Assembly: GCA_049513815.1 (NCBI GenBank)
Contig: JBEKVR010000005.1
Location: 1 to 64,000, forward strand
Length of the DNA: 64,000 bases
Reading direction: 5' to 3'
Source: Roseiarcus sp049513815
GTDB lineage: Bacteria; Pseudomonadota; Alphaproteobacteria; Rhizobiales; Beijerinckiaceae
Under the pieces are notes generated by a model. The model saw only the letters and a list, made by a program, of their open reading frames with translations. It searched no databases and was not told the DNA's origin. A program made the position numbers and the translations under genes. Within the stretch, counting starts at the first letter, position 1. Each line of letters opens with the position of its first letter. This document shows positions 39,565 through 47,807 of this stretch, piece after piece.

Positions 39565-40509
39565 TTAATTGGCGAGGGCGGATTCGATGGAATTGTCCTC
39601 GGGTTCGACCGCCGTTTCGATTTCCAAGGAGTAGCGGCCGTCGCCTTGTCCGAGCTTGCACCAGAACATCTCGCGTCCCTCGCATTCCAGACGGACCCGG
39701 CCCATGCCGGACCCATGCAGGGTCAGGACCTGACCGACCGAGAGCGCGGCGATGTCGCCCAACGACATCGGCAACTCGTCGAGCACCGCGGAAACGGCGA
39801 CGCGAGCGCGGGCGACGCCTTGCTCGAGCTGGCGCGCCCAACGCGGATCGCCGCCGCCCGTTTCCGCGCCCGGCTCCGCAGCGAGCTGCTTGCGCAGCGG
39901 CGCCAGCGCCGCCTGCGGCGCGAGGACGACAATCGTGAGCGGGCCGACGCGCGTCGCCACATTCAACCGCGCTTCGACCGCCAAGCCGTCGCGCCGGCTG
40001 AGCGCGTAAACGTCGGCAAGCTTCTCCAGGCGTTCGAGGCGCAGTTCGAGGCTGCCGAAGCCGTCGAACGCCGCCTCCAGCGCGCCCGCAAGGCGCCGGG
40101 CGAGTTCAGCGACGAGATGGAGCTCGATCGTCGTCGCCGGCCGCGGCGACCGTTCGCTCACCGACACGCTCTCGTCGCCGAAGACGGTCGCGACCAGCGA
40201 CTCGGCGATTTTGGGATCGAAGATCAGCATCAGCTTGGCGTCAAGCGCCCCGCTGTGCAGCGCCGCGGCCAGTTGTCCCTCGCACTCGCCCAGCGCCGTG
40301 AACACGTTCTCGGGGCGGATGACGTCGAGCGTCGGCGCGGCGTCGAGCTTCAAAAGACTGCCGGCGGCGGCGGGGATGTTGAGCGCGAACTGTTCGAAGG
40401 CGAACGCGAGGCCGGGCAGGCGCTCGAACGCCTGGCCAGCCGAATCGGGCTGTGCGCCCTGCAGCCAGGGCGCGCTCGTCGTCGAGTTTTCGCGTTCCGC
40501 GCGGGGCAT
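39565..40509 (-). CDS. fliM: Flagellar motor switch protein FliM
   Basis: C-ring protein, 314 aa, in rhizobial form with a weakly conserved N-terminus. The middle CheC-like domain includes IFDPKIAESLVATVFGDESV and LVAELARRLAGALEAAFDGF; the C-terminal SpoA-like part reads ELPMSLGDIAALSVGQVLTL. No classical N-terminal CheY-binding motif (LSQxEIDALL) is visible. It is 3 nt downstream of motA. Confidence 0.85.
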   Translation of the reverse strand: MPRAERENSTTSAPWLQGAQPDSAGQAFERLPGLAFAFEQFALNIPAAAGSLLKLDAAPTLDVIRPENVFTALGECEGQLAAALHSGALDAKLMLIFDPKIAESLVATVFGDESVSVSERSPRPATTIELHLVAELARRLAGALEAAFDGFGSLELRLERLEKLADVYALSRRDGLAVEARLNVATRVGPLTIVVLAPQAALAPLRKQLAAEPGAETGGGDPRWARQLEQGVARARVAVSAVLDELPMSLGDIAALSVGQVLTLHGSGMGRVRLECEGREMFWCKLGQGDGRYSLEIETAVEPEDNSIESALAN

Positions 40510-40512
40510 GGG

Positions 40513-41403
40513 CTAGGCCGCCTCCTTGACCGCGCCTTCGGGCGCCGGCGCCGGGCCGGCGATCGTCTCGTTCTCGACCGTGTCGATCGTCGGTCGCTCC
40601 CTGGACGGGATCGTCTTGCGACCGAACTCGACCGCGACTTGCGGCATGGCGCCGTTCATGAAAGCGAGTAGGCTCTGCTTGACCAGGCTGAACAGGCGCA
40701 GTTGCTTCTGGCGCACGCCCTTGATCTTCAGCGCCACCGGCTGGACGACGGCGTAGGCGAGCAAGATGCCGGAAAACGTGCCGACCAGCGCCGCGCCAAT
40801 CAGGCCGCCAAGGATCTCAGGCGACGAATCGAGCGAGCCCATGGCGTGGACGACGCCGAGCACGGCCGCGACGATGCCGAGCGCCGGCAGACTGTCGGCG
40901 ATGTTCTGCAATGCGTGGACCGGCTTGAAACGATCGTTGGCGAGGGTCTCCAGCTCCTCGTCCATCAACGCCTCGATCTCGTGGGTTTTGGCGTTGCCGA
41001 TGATGATCAGCCGGCCGTAGTCGCAGATGAAGGTCAGCAGGTCCTTGTTGGCGAGCAGGCGCGGAAAGCCCATGAACACCGGCGACGCTTCCGGGTTGTC
41101 GAAATGCGGCTCGACCTCGGCCCGCGACTTGCCGCGCAACTCGCGCATCAGTGCGTGCAGCGCGCTCAGAACGTCGAGAAAGTCGCGCGGCTTCGGCACC
41201 CTGTCGGTGATCGACTCGACGATCGCCTTGCCGCTGTCCTTGATGGCGGCCATCGGATTGGCGACGATGAAGATGCCCAACGCGGCGCCGCAGATGATCA
41301 CGAACTCATAGGGCTGGAACAGCACTTCGAGGTGACCGCCGAGCGCGGCGTAACCGCCGAGAACGCTGCCGATGGCGATGATCAGGCCGATGATGAAATT
41401 CAA
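40513..41403 (-). CDS. motA: Flagellar stator protein MotA
   Basis: Stator subunit, 296 aa, with four membrane helices. Conserved blocks are IIGLIIAIGSVLGGYAALGG, PALGIVAAVLGVVHAMGSLD (with the proton-channel proline) and GTFSGILLAYAVVQPVALKI. The only sensible start is a TTG at 41403 (TTG AAT TTC ATC), with GGAGCAGGAC upstream. motB is not adjacent but 11.5 kb away in the second flagellar block. Confidence 0.94.
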   Translation of the reverse strand: MNFIIGLIIAIGSVLGGYAALGGHLEVLFQPYEFVIICGAALGIFIVANPMAAIKDSGKAIVESITDRVPKPRDFLDVLSALHALMRELRGKSRAEVEPHFDNPEASPVFMGFPRLLANKDLLTFICDYGRLIIIGNAKTHEIEALMDEELETLANDRFKPVHALQNIADSLPALGIVAAVLGVVHAMGSLDSSPEILGGLIGAALVGTFSGILLAYAVVQPVALKIKGVRQKQLRLFSLVKQSLLAFMNGAMPQVAVEFGRKTIPSRERPTIDTVENETIAGPAPAPEGAVKEAA

Positions 41404-41550
41404 GTCCTGCTCCCTGCGCCCTTGGTCGCCGACCGTGCGACGCCAAACTTACGCCAGGCTGTTTCGCCGAGGTCAGCCCCATGCAAGCCGTCGGACCGAT
41501 CGTCGCCCCAGGGCCGGCCGTCCAGCGGCGCGGCGGCGACGGGTTGGGTC

Positions 41551-42270
41551 ATGCAGAACGGTCTCTACGTTTCGCTGTCGGCGCAGGTGGCGCTCGAACG
41601 ACGCCTGGAGACGGTCGCCAACAACGTCGCCAACATGAACACGGTCGGCTTTCGCGGCGACGCGGTCCATTTCGACACCGAACTCGCCAAGGCTGGCGAC
41701 AGCTCAATTGCTTATGTCTCGCCCGGAACCCCGTACATTTCGCGCGACGTCGGCGCAGCAGTGAAGACCGACAACCCCTTCGACGTCGCCATCCAGGGCG
41801 ACGGCTGGATGTCGATTCGGACCCAATCCGGGATCGCCTACACGCGCGACGGCCGGATGCGCATGTCGGAAAGCGGGGCGCTGGAAACCCTGATCGGCAA
41901 CCCGGTGCTCGACGCTGGCGGCGCGCCGATCGTCCTCAACCCCGTGGGCTCGACGCCGAACATCGGCGGCGACGGGATGATCTCGCAGGACGGCAAGCAA
42001 CTCGGCGCAATCGGCCTATTCTCGATCGACAGCCAGGCCAATCTCGTCCGCACTGAGAACTCCGGCGTCATCCCCGACAAGCCGGCGACGCCGATCCTCG
42101 ATTTCACCCAGAGCGGCGTGGCGCAGGGTTATGTCGAGGGCGCGAACGTCAATCCGATCGAGGAAATGACCAAGCTGATCTCCCTGACCCGCAACTTCGA
42201 CGGCGTCAATTCGGAGGTTTCGCAGACCGAATCCTCGATGGAAGACGCCATCAAGTCCCTTGCGACTTAG
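41551..42270 (+). CDS. flgF: Proximal rod protein FlgF
   Basis: Rod protein, 239 aa: YVSLSAQVALERRLETVANN, VANMNTVGFRGDAVHF and IEEMTKLISLTRNFDGVNSE. It starts at ATG 41551, divergent from motA across 147 nt that must hold both promoters; I could not pick out convincing boxes. It heads the flgF-fliI transcript. Confidence 0.93.
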   Translation: MQNGLYVSLSAQVALERRLETVANNVANMNTVGFRGDAVHFDTELAKAGDSSIAYVSPGTPYISRDVGAAVKTDNPFDVAIQGDGWMSIRTQSGIAYTRDGRMRMSESGALETLIGNPVLDAGGAPIVLNPVGSTPNIGGDGMISQDGKQLGAIGLFSIDSQANLVRTENSGVIPDKPATPILDFTQSGVAQGYVEGANVNPIEEMTKLISLTRNFDGVNSEVSQTESSMEDAIKSLAT

Positions 42271-42315
42271 GACCGTCTCAATGCGCTTGAGCGGCGATGA
42301 CCAGGGGCGCGGCCG

Positions 42316-43713
42316 ATGACAATGACCACGGATGGCGCAGCCTCCCCGCCCCCATTGACGGCGCTCGACCGGCTGGAGCGCGGACTCGCCGCCGCCGCCA
42401 AGACCATCCCGCTGACCGCCGTCAGCGGCGTGGTGACCGAGATCGCCATGTCTCACTACCGGGTGGCGGGCCTGTCGCGCTTCCTGCGCCTGGGCGAATG
42501 CGTGCGGGTCGACATCGGCGACCGCTTCCAGCTTGGCGAGGTGGTGCGGATCGACGATCAAACCGTGACCCTCAAGCCGTTCGATTCCCGTTGCGACGCG
42601 GCGATCGGCGCGCGCGCCTATCGCGCCGAGGCGCTGTCGCTCGCCCCCTGCCCGGCATGGAAGGGCCGGGCGATCGACGCGCTCGGCCAGCCGATCGACG
42701 GCGCTGGGGAACTGCCGGTCGGCGACCGCGTGATGCCGATCGACGCCGAGCCGCCGCCGGCGCTCAGGCGGACCCGGCTGCGCAAGCCGATCAAGTCGGG
42801 CATCCGCGTCGTCGACTTCTTCACCCCCCTATGCGCCGGACAACGCATCGGGATCTTCGCCGGTTCGGGCGTGGGCAAGTCGACGATGCTGGCGATGCTT
42901 GCCCGAGCGCCGGATTTCGACACCGTGGTGATCGCGCTGGTCGGCGAACGCGGCCGCGAGGTGCGCGAATTCCTCGACGACGCGCTCGAGGGCAACCGCC
43001 AGACGGCGATCGCCGTGGTCTCGACCGGCGACGAGAGCCCGATGATGCGCCGCCTGGCGCCGCGCACGGCGATGGCGGTCGCCGAATATTTCCGCGATCG
43101 CGGCGACCAGGTGCTGCTGATCGTCGACTCGGTCACCCGCTTCGCCCACGCCGCCCGCGACGTCGCGCTGGCGGCGGGCGAGCCGGCGGTGGCGCGCGGC
43201 TACGCGCCGAGCGTGTTCTCCGACCTGCCGCGCCTGCTCGAACGGGCCGGTCCCGGCCTCGAAGACTCGGGCTCGATCACCGGCGTCTTTTCAGTGCTGG
43301 TCGACGGCGACGACCACAACGACCCCGTCGCCGACAGCATTCGCGGCACGCTCGACGGCCATATCGTGCTCGACCGGGCGATCGCCGACCAGGGCCGCTT
43401 CCCCGCCGTCGACATCCTCGCCTCGGTCTCGCGCATCCCCAACCCGACCTGGTCGCCGGAGCAGCGCAAGCTGGTGACCCGGCTGCGCGCGCTCATCTCC
43501 CGCTTCGAGGAGACCCGCGATCTCAGGCTGATGGGCGGCTTCACGCCCGGCGCCGACCCGCTGCTCGACCAGGCGGTCAAGTCGGTGCCGCGCATCTACG
43601 AGGCGATGAGCCAGACGCTCGCTTCGCCGCCCTGCGAGGACCCCTTCATCGAACTCGCCGCCGCCTTGCGCGGCGACGTCAAGGACGAAAGCGCCGAGCC
43701 GCTCGTCGGCTGA
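42316..43713 (+). CDS. fliI: Flagellum-specific ATPase FliI
   Basis: Export ATPase related to F1-beta, 465 aa. Walker A GSGVGKST at 183-190, the family-typical FDTVVIALVGERGREVREFL, and Walker B QVLLIVDSVTRFAHAARDVA with conserved PPSVFSDLPRLLE-like motif (YAPSVFSDLPRLLERAG). No fliJ is adjacent; the coiled-coil gene at 21530 may serve. Confidence 0.96.
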   Translation: MTMTTDGAASPPPLTALDRLERGLAAAAKTIPLTAVSGVVTEIAMSHYRVAGLSRFLRLGECVRVDIGDRFQLGEVVRIDDQTVTLKPFDSRCDAAIGARAYRAEALSLAPCPAWKGRAIDALGQPIDGAGELPVGDRVMPIDAEPPPALRRTRLRKPIKSGIRVVDFFTPLCAGQRIGIFAGSGVGKSTMLAMLARAPDFDTVVIALVGERGREVREFLDDALEGNRQTAIAVVSTGDESPMMRRLAPRTAMAVAEYFRDRGDQVLLIVDSVTRFAHAARDVALAAGEPAVARGYAPSVFSDLPRLLERAGPGLEDSGSITGVFSVLVDGDDHNDPVADSIRGTLDGHIVLDRAIADQGRFPAVDILASVSRIPNPTWSPEQRKLVTRLRALISRFEETRDLRLMGGFTPGADPLLDQAVKSVPRIYEAMSQTLASPPCEDPFIELAAALRGDVKDESAEPLVG

Positions 43714-43737
43714 GCGCGGCAAATCGAAAGCGTGCGC

Positions 43738-44370
43738 ATGAAACTCGCCGGACTGTTCGTTCCCCGCTTCGCCGCCAACGCCCTTGCGGCGCGCTCGCCC
43801 GTCGATATCGCGCTGTTCGGCTTCGGCGTGACGAGCGCTGCGGCCTCGGTGGTGTTCGCCGCCGTGATGTTCACTCGCGCCGGCGACGCGCCGATGGTCA
43901 ACGGCATGCAGTATCTGTCGGTATTCGCCCAGCCGCACCGGCACATCGCGGTTGTCGCTTCCGTCGAGCCTGCGCCCGCGCGCGCCGCCGCTCCGGCCCC
44001 CATTGCGACCAAGGTCGCCGACTCGAAGACCGCGGCGCCAGCGCGCGCCGATCCGCGTCAATCGATCGACATGTCGCCGACCGGTTCGATTGTCCGCGGC
44101 GGCGACGACGCGCCCGCGGACGCCGATCCCTACCGCCTCGTCGCGGTCGAACCGGGCATGGCGTGGTTGCGCAACAGCGTCGAGACGCGGGTGATCAAAA
44201 CGGGCGATTTCGCCCCGGGGCTCGGGCGCGTCGCCGCGATCGTCGAGCGCCAGGGACGTTGGACGCTGCTCGACGAATCCGGCGCCGTCCTGCTCGCCGC
44301 AGACCCGCTTGCCTCCCCCGGCGCCGCGGTCAACCCGTTCTCGCGACGGATGATCTTCGGCGGCGACTGA
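43738..44370 (+). CDS. Membrane-anchored protein downstream of fliI, unknown function
   Basis: A 210-aa protein with one hydrophobic segment (about residues 23-45, VDIALFGFGVTSAAASVVFA) and an Ala/Pro-rich linker. A small C-terminal domain reads YRLVAVEPGMAWLRNSVETR, VIKTGDFAPGLGRVAAIVER, QGRWTLLDESGAVLLA, which looks like a beta-rich fold of about 60 residues. It follows fliI by 24 nt, so it probably shares its transcript. I know of no assigned function. Confidence 0.65.
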   Translation: MKLAGLFVPRFAANALAARSPVDIALFGFGVTSAAASVVFAAVMFTRAGDAPMVNGMQYLSVFAQPHRHIAVVASVEPAPARAAAPAPIATKVADSKTAAPARADPRQSIDMSPTGSIVRGGDDAPADADPYRLVAVEPGMAWLRNSVETRVIKTGDFAPGLGRVAAIVERQGRWTLLDESGAVLLAADPLASPGAAVNPFSRRMIFGGD

Positions 44371-45020
44371 GCCTCCGCCGCGCGCCGTGCGACGACGACC
44401 GGCGCGGCCGGCAAGTCGGTTACGCGGGCGGGCGATTTCAACGGCTTGGGCGCCATTTTGCGCGCGGCGCGCAGGCCGGCGCGGACACGACGCGACGGCC
44501 GCCCGCCCGGCTCGCCCGCCTTCCTCGACCGCGTCGCGGCGCTGATCGGCCGCGACCCGCGCCCGCGAAAGCGCGGACGCGACTCGGCGAAAGAGGGAAT
44601 TATGCAGGCGGCGCCGCGGTCGTAATTCCGTAGTTCCATGACGAGGACAGCGGGCGGAAGCGAAACGAAGCGAAGCCAAACGAAGCTTCGGCGAAACGAA
44701 GCGAAGCCCAAACGAAACGGCCGGCTTCGTTTCGGCCCGCGTAAGTCGTTGATCTGCATACGCAAGCGAAACCGCCCGCTTCGCCTCCTCCTATCTTTCC
44801 AATGCGTTGAACCCGCTTCGCAGCGTGAGAACGCCGCCGCGCCGCCGGCCGACCCGACCGCTCTGGGCGCGACAAACTATGATACCGACCATTCCGATTT
44901 TCAGGAAGAAATTGTCGCGGCGACAGCATGCGTGAATCTACGCGCTTTGCGCCATTGTCATCCCGCAAGCTGGGTGACGCGCGACACGCAAGGCGTTTCC
45001 GAGGATCGCACGACAAATTC
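44371..45020. other. Gene-free stretch with local repeats
   Basis: No credible gene here. It contains an inverted repeat GGAATTA/TAATTCC (44598-44630), two direct repeats of about 25 nt (44660-44684 and 44691-44716, core GCGAAACGAAGCGAAGCC) and an adjacent CGAAACG/CGTTTCG inverted repeat (44713-44734). It marks the left edge of the non-flagellar insert. Confidence 0.6.
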
Positions 45021-45049
45021 TTGACGTGAACAAACAGCGAACATAACAT
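45021..45049 (+). promoter_or_regulatory. Sigma-70-type promoter for the 45078 gene
   Basis: TTGACG (45021-45026) and TAACAT (45044-45049) are separated by 17 bp. Transcription would start near 45056, which excludes the frame's upstream start codon at 45048 and supports the ATG at 45078. Confidence 0.6.
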
Positions 45050-45077
45050 GAGTGCATCAGGCAGGAAGAGGCCATCC

Positions 45078-45845
45078 ATGCAGTTCGCGCGGCATTTCCG
45101 TTTAAGCGAAGCGGCGGGACGCGGCGTCCGCTGCGATGAAAGCGGTCTCTATGTCGGCGCGACGCCGCTGCTCGAACGCAAAGCGAGCCCTGGCGGCCGC
45201 TCCGGCTGGCGACCGCGACCGCTCGCCGACCTCGACCGAGAACTCGGTGAGGTCTACCGCAAGCGAGTTACGTTCGCCGGGAAGCTTCCCGGCTTGACGA
45301 CCATCGCTAGCGCACTTGATCGCGGCGAGATCGCTCGCGCGCAAATCGCTGCGGTGCTGCTCGGGCTTCCCGATCCAATGGAGGCCTCCGCATTGAAATC
45401 GATCCCGGATCAGGCGCGCAATCTCACGTCTGAATTGAAGCGAGCGGGCATCCTCGCCGCCTCGGTTGGCAACGACGAAAGAGAGTCGAGCCAAATGGGA
45501 AAGTTCAATCCCTACCATGACGAAGACGGGCGATTCACGGACGCCGCGCGCGCGGTCGCAGCGTCGAGCGCGGGCGCTACAGTCGGTGCGCGTGGCTCCG
45601 TTGTCGCTGGCGCGCCTTCGCACACAAATCAGAGCGCTTCGCAAGATTCTAGCGAACCGGCCGTCGCAACGACGCGCATCGCGACGGCGCCACGGCTTAC
45701 CTGTCTGGACGCGTTCAGGGCATGTGTCCAGGACGCCATTTTCGTCAGCGGAAGATCGACTTCAGGCTGCACGGCGGCCTTGGCGACATGCAAGTCGACC
45801 GGCCTCCCGACGATTTTTCCACCTGGAATCTTGGGTCAACGGTAG
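45078..45845 (+). CDS. Unknown protein with an NPYHDEDGRFTD motif and a Cys-paired tail
   Basis: A 255-aa protein. The ATG at 45078 has AGGAAGAGG 7 nt upstream and a promoter at 45021-45049. Residues 1-130 are a helical domain (QFARHFRLSEAAGRGVRCDE, LTTIASALDRGEIARAQIAA). At 144-155 lies NPYHDEDGRFTD, a short linker motif I associate with phage- and toxin-related proteins of Hyphomicrobiales. A Ser/Thr/Ala-rich spacer leads to a tail with four cysteines (209, 216, 231, 238) spaced C-x6-C-x14-C-x6-C. No signal peptide. It is 9 nt from the following zinc-finger gene, so the two are co-transcribed. Function unknown; an effector-like role is speculation. Confidence 0.6.
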   Translation: MQFARHFRLSEAAGRGVRCDESGLYVGATPLLERKASPGGRSGWRPRPLADLDRELGEVYRKRVTFAGKLPGLTTIASALDRGEIARAQIAAVLLGLPDPMEASALKSIPDQARNLTSELKRAGILAASVGNDERESSQMGKFNPYHDEDGRFTDAARAVAASSAGATVGARGSVVAGAPSHTNQSASQDSSEPAVATTRIATAPRLTCLDAFRACVQDAIFVSGRSTSGCTAALATCKSTGLPTIFPPGILGQR

Positions 45846-45854
45846 GGGGCTGAC

Positions 45855-46199
45855 ATGAGCGATGAGGCAAGCGACACCCTACGCGAAGCGATCGATCGCG
45901 TGGCGATCGACTACCACAACGAGGACTACGAAGGCTGCCTTCGCAGGTGCTCGGCGCTGTTGTTCGACGATGAACAATCGCTCACCGAACGGGTGAAGGC
46001 GTCGCTCTACGTCTTCATGCGCGAATGCTGCGCGTTCCTGCTCGAGCGCGTTGCGAGTCCGCCGTCCAGCCAACAGAGTTGCTCATTCTGCGGGAGGTCG
46101 CCGCCGGAAGTGCGGCTCGGCGCCGGGCCGTCGGCTTTCATCTGTGACGGATGCATCGACCTTTTCGCACATCATTTCGAGGAAGCGGCGCCGTCATAA
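45855..46199 (+). CDS. Orphan ClpX-type C4 zinc-finger protein
   Basis: A 114-aa protein. Residues 1-68 are helical (ASDTLREAIDRVAIDYHNED, YEGCLRRCSALLFDDEQSLT). Residues 74-104 are a ClpX N-terminal zinc finger (CSFCGRSPPEVRLGAGPS, then FICDGCIDL) with Cys76, Cys79, Cys97 and Cys100. No AAA+ ATPase follows. In ClpX this finger dimerises and binds adaptors and substrates. AGGGGG lies 6 nt before the ATG. It is the second gene of a pair with the 255-aa protein; the role is unknown. Confidence 0.75.
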   Translation: MSDEASDTLREAIDRVAIDYHNEDYEGCLRRCSALLFDDEQSLTERVKASLYVFMRECCAFLLERVASPPSSQQSCSFCGRSPPEVRLGAGPSAFICDGCIDLFAHHFEEAAPS

Positions 46200-46268
46200 T
46201 CAGAGTGCTGAATCCACGATCGCATGAATCCATCGCGAGGATCGCGAGAAATAGATTGCTCGAGATCG

Positions 46269-46679
46269 TCATTGCATATGGCTCCAGAAATCGCCGTCGG
46301 TTAACCGCCGCTCAAATGGGATATCCTGGAGAAATTTCTCCGTCGGAGGAACAATCCAACGCGCGGGATTTCCGCCCACCAACCACGGCGCGCTTTTCTC
46401 GATTCCAGTCGTCACCGCATCCGAGGTGATCGCGATGGTCGCCTTTGAGAATCTCACTCCGGGGCCGAAACTCGTATCGAGACGCTCGGGGTCGACAAGC
46501 TCGACGCTCGTGGGACCGTTGATGTCGCGAAAGCGCACCATCATCGGCGTGTGGGCAGCGTCAAACGTCGCTGTCTCGCGGCTGGCGGCGATGCGATCGA
46601 ACGCCGCTGCCGTCAGTCCGACTGGATCAAATAGATTTCGATGCGCATATTCGAAGAGACCCCATGGAGAATCGCTCAC
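46269..46679 (-). CDS. Second half of an apparently split protein (FGPGVRF/VTTGIEK domain)
   Basis: A 136-aa frame with a GTG start overlapping the previous stop (GTGA). It includes LFDPVGLTAAAFDRIAASRE, MMVRFRDINGPTSVELVDPE, TSFGPGVRFSKATIAITSDA and TTGIEKSAPWL. In the alphaproteobacterial proteins I recall, this FGPGVR...TTGIEK region is the C-terminal half of one chain whose N-terminal half looks like the gene just upstream. A single-base shift at 46676-46680 would join them. Either a frameshift or a coupled two-gene version; function unknown. Confidence 0.6.
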   Translation of the reverse strand: MSDSPWGLFEYAHRNLFDPVGLTAAAFDRIAASRETATFDAAHTPMMVRFRDINGPTSVELVDPERLDTSFGPGVRFSKATIAITSDAVTTGIEKSAPWLVGGNPARWIVPPTEKFLQDIPFERRLTDGDFWSHMQ

Positions 46680-46963
46680 ACGCGGGCGACCTGGTCGTTG
46701 GTCAGCAATACGAAAAGCAGCCCCTTGTCGCCGAGGTCAACGACCACGGCCTCGCCTTTGACGCCGCAATTGAGCGCGGCCCCCATCCGGATGACGCCGT
46801 CGTTGAATACGCAATCCTCTTCCTGCACGGCCGATCCGCTCACCATTCGTCCGTTGTCCTCGACCTCGACGGTGAAGCGATAGCGCGCCGCGCGCGGCCA
46901 CGACCCGCAGCCGGCGACGGCAAGCGCGAGCGCCAGAGCAAGTGCGCTCCTCGCTATTTTCAT
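46676..46963 (-). CDS. Small lipoprotein, apparent first half of a split protein
   Basis: A 95-aa protein with a lipoprotein signal (ALALALALAVAGCGSW, lipobox VAGC) and a beta-rich domain: ARYRFTVEVEDNGRMVSGSA, then KGEAVVVDLGDKGLLFVLLT. The pattern YRFTVEVE...SGSAV is recurrent in Hyphomicrobiales, usually within a longer protein. The ATG at 46963 is chosen for the signal peptide. It overlaps the 46679 frame by 4 nt. Confidence 0.65.
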   Translation of the reverse strand: MKIARSALALALALAVAGCGSWPRAARYRFTVEVEDNGRMVSGSAVQEEDCVFNDGVIRMGAALNCGVKGEAVVVDLGDKGLLFVLLTNDQVARV

Positions 46964-47041
46964 GCTTCCGAACCTTCTGGTTGCCCTTCGTGCTTCAGCA
47001 TTTCGGCCAGCGTCTCCACCCGCGCGCCCACGGTGACGCCA

Positions 47042-47118
47042 GCATAATTCCCCTTTTCGGCTGCGGCGAGCCGCGCCTCGAACGCGCCCATGCAAGTCGA
47101 TTGAATGGGGAATTATGC
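47042..47118. repeat. Element bounded by perfect 12-bp inverted repeats
   Basis: GCATAATTCCCC (47042-47053) and GGGGAATTATGC (47107-47118) bound a 53-nt GC-rich spacer. The ends are AT-rich against a GC-rich background, as in miniature inverted-repeat elements. A related GGGAATTATGCA motif occurs at 44596-44608. There is no coding potential. Confidence 0.55.
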
Positions 47119-47248
47119 ATATGTCCATGGACTCTCCGTAATCTGCAATCCGCGCGTCCGCCTGACCCGGGCTCGCCGTCAAGCCCGAGCGCGCTTACGC
47201 GCGTCGCCTTCGGCGAGGCTTGACCGCTCAAGCGCGGATCAGGCCGTG

Positions 47249-47318
47249 GGCTCCCAAGGCCTCGACGCACGAAACCGGCGCGTCGCGCCGGTTTTCGGCG
47301 TCGAAGGCCTTGGGAGCC
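47249..47318. repeat. 70-nt long imperfect palindrome
   Basis: The arms GGCTCCCAAGGCC-TCGACGC and their complement, followed by GAAACCGGCGCG / CGCGCCGGTTTTC, form an almost continuous stem of about 33 bp around a very short loop. It lies in the gene-free stretch 46964-47807. No T-tract follows, so it is not a simple terminator. Confidence 0.7.
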
Positions 47319-47658
47319 AAACACCCTATCGCGTCGGCGCGGTCATCGCGAAGCGGCCGGAGCGAAGCGAAGGAGCGCCGAAGGCGCTTGACGACGACGG
47401 CGCGATGGGGCCGGCGAGCAGGCTTAAGGGATTGAATGAACTGTCGCCGCAATTTCGGTTTGCGCGGACCTCATCGTGAGCCGCCCGCGCGTCAGCGAGG
47501 GCCGCGAAGGGTGGCCCAGGAAGCGCGCTAACCCGCGCTCTGGAGCGTCGTTCGAGGCCGCTTCGCGGCGCCTCATGACGAGGGATGCGGGCGGCGAGCG
47601 ACTCCGCCAATTCGTCGTGCGCTAGAGCATGTTGTTTTTGGGTTGAACCACTCTCCGC

Positions 47659-47775
47659 CGTCATGGCCGGGCTTGACCCGGCCATCCAGATCGTGTCGGT
47701 CGAAAGGACGCTGCTGCGGCGACCTTCCGCGCGGAGCGTCGCGCTTGGATGGCCGGGTCAAGCCCGGCCATGACG
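47659..47775. repeat. Paired palindromic repeat, copy B
   Basis: Two inverted 30-nt units (47659-47688 and 47746-47775) of the same type as at 2731-2842, with core GGCCGGGCTTGACCCGGCC and a 57-nt spacer. It shares a leader (TTTTGGGTTGA, then CTCCGCCGTCATGG) with copy C at 56695. It lies 32 nt after the stop of the J-domain gene. Confidence 0.85.
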
Positions 47776-47807
47776 CAATTGGCGATTCCAATCAATTTCA
47801 ATTCGCC

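Noticed and set aside
44130..44765. Minus-strand frame across the end of the fliI-linked gene
   Set aside because: Arg/Pro/Ala-rich without domains; overlaps a better plus-strand gene.
47249..47318. CRISPR or integron attC site
   Set aside because: A single palindrome without repeated spacers, and no attC R-box/L-box motifs or integrase gene nearby.
47105..47479. Short frames in the repeat-rich stretch
   Set aside because: They are created by palindromic repeats; no start signal or family.
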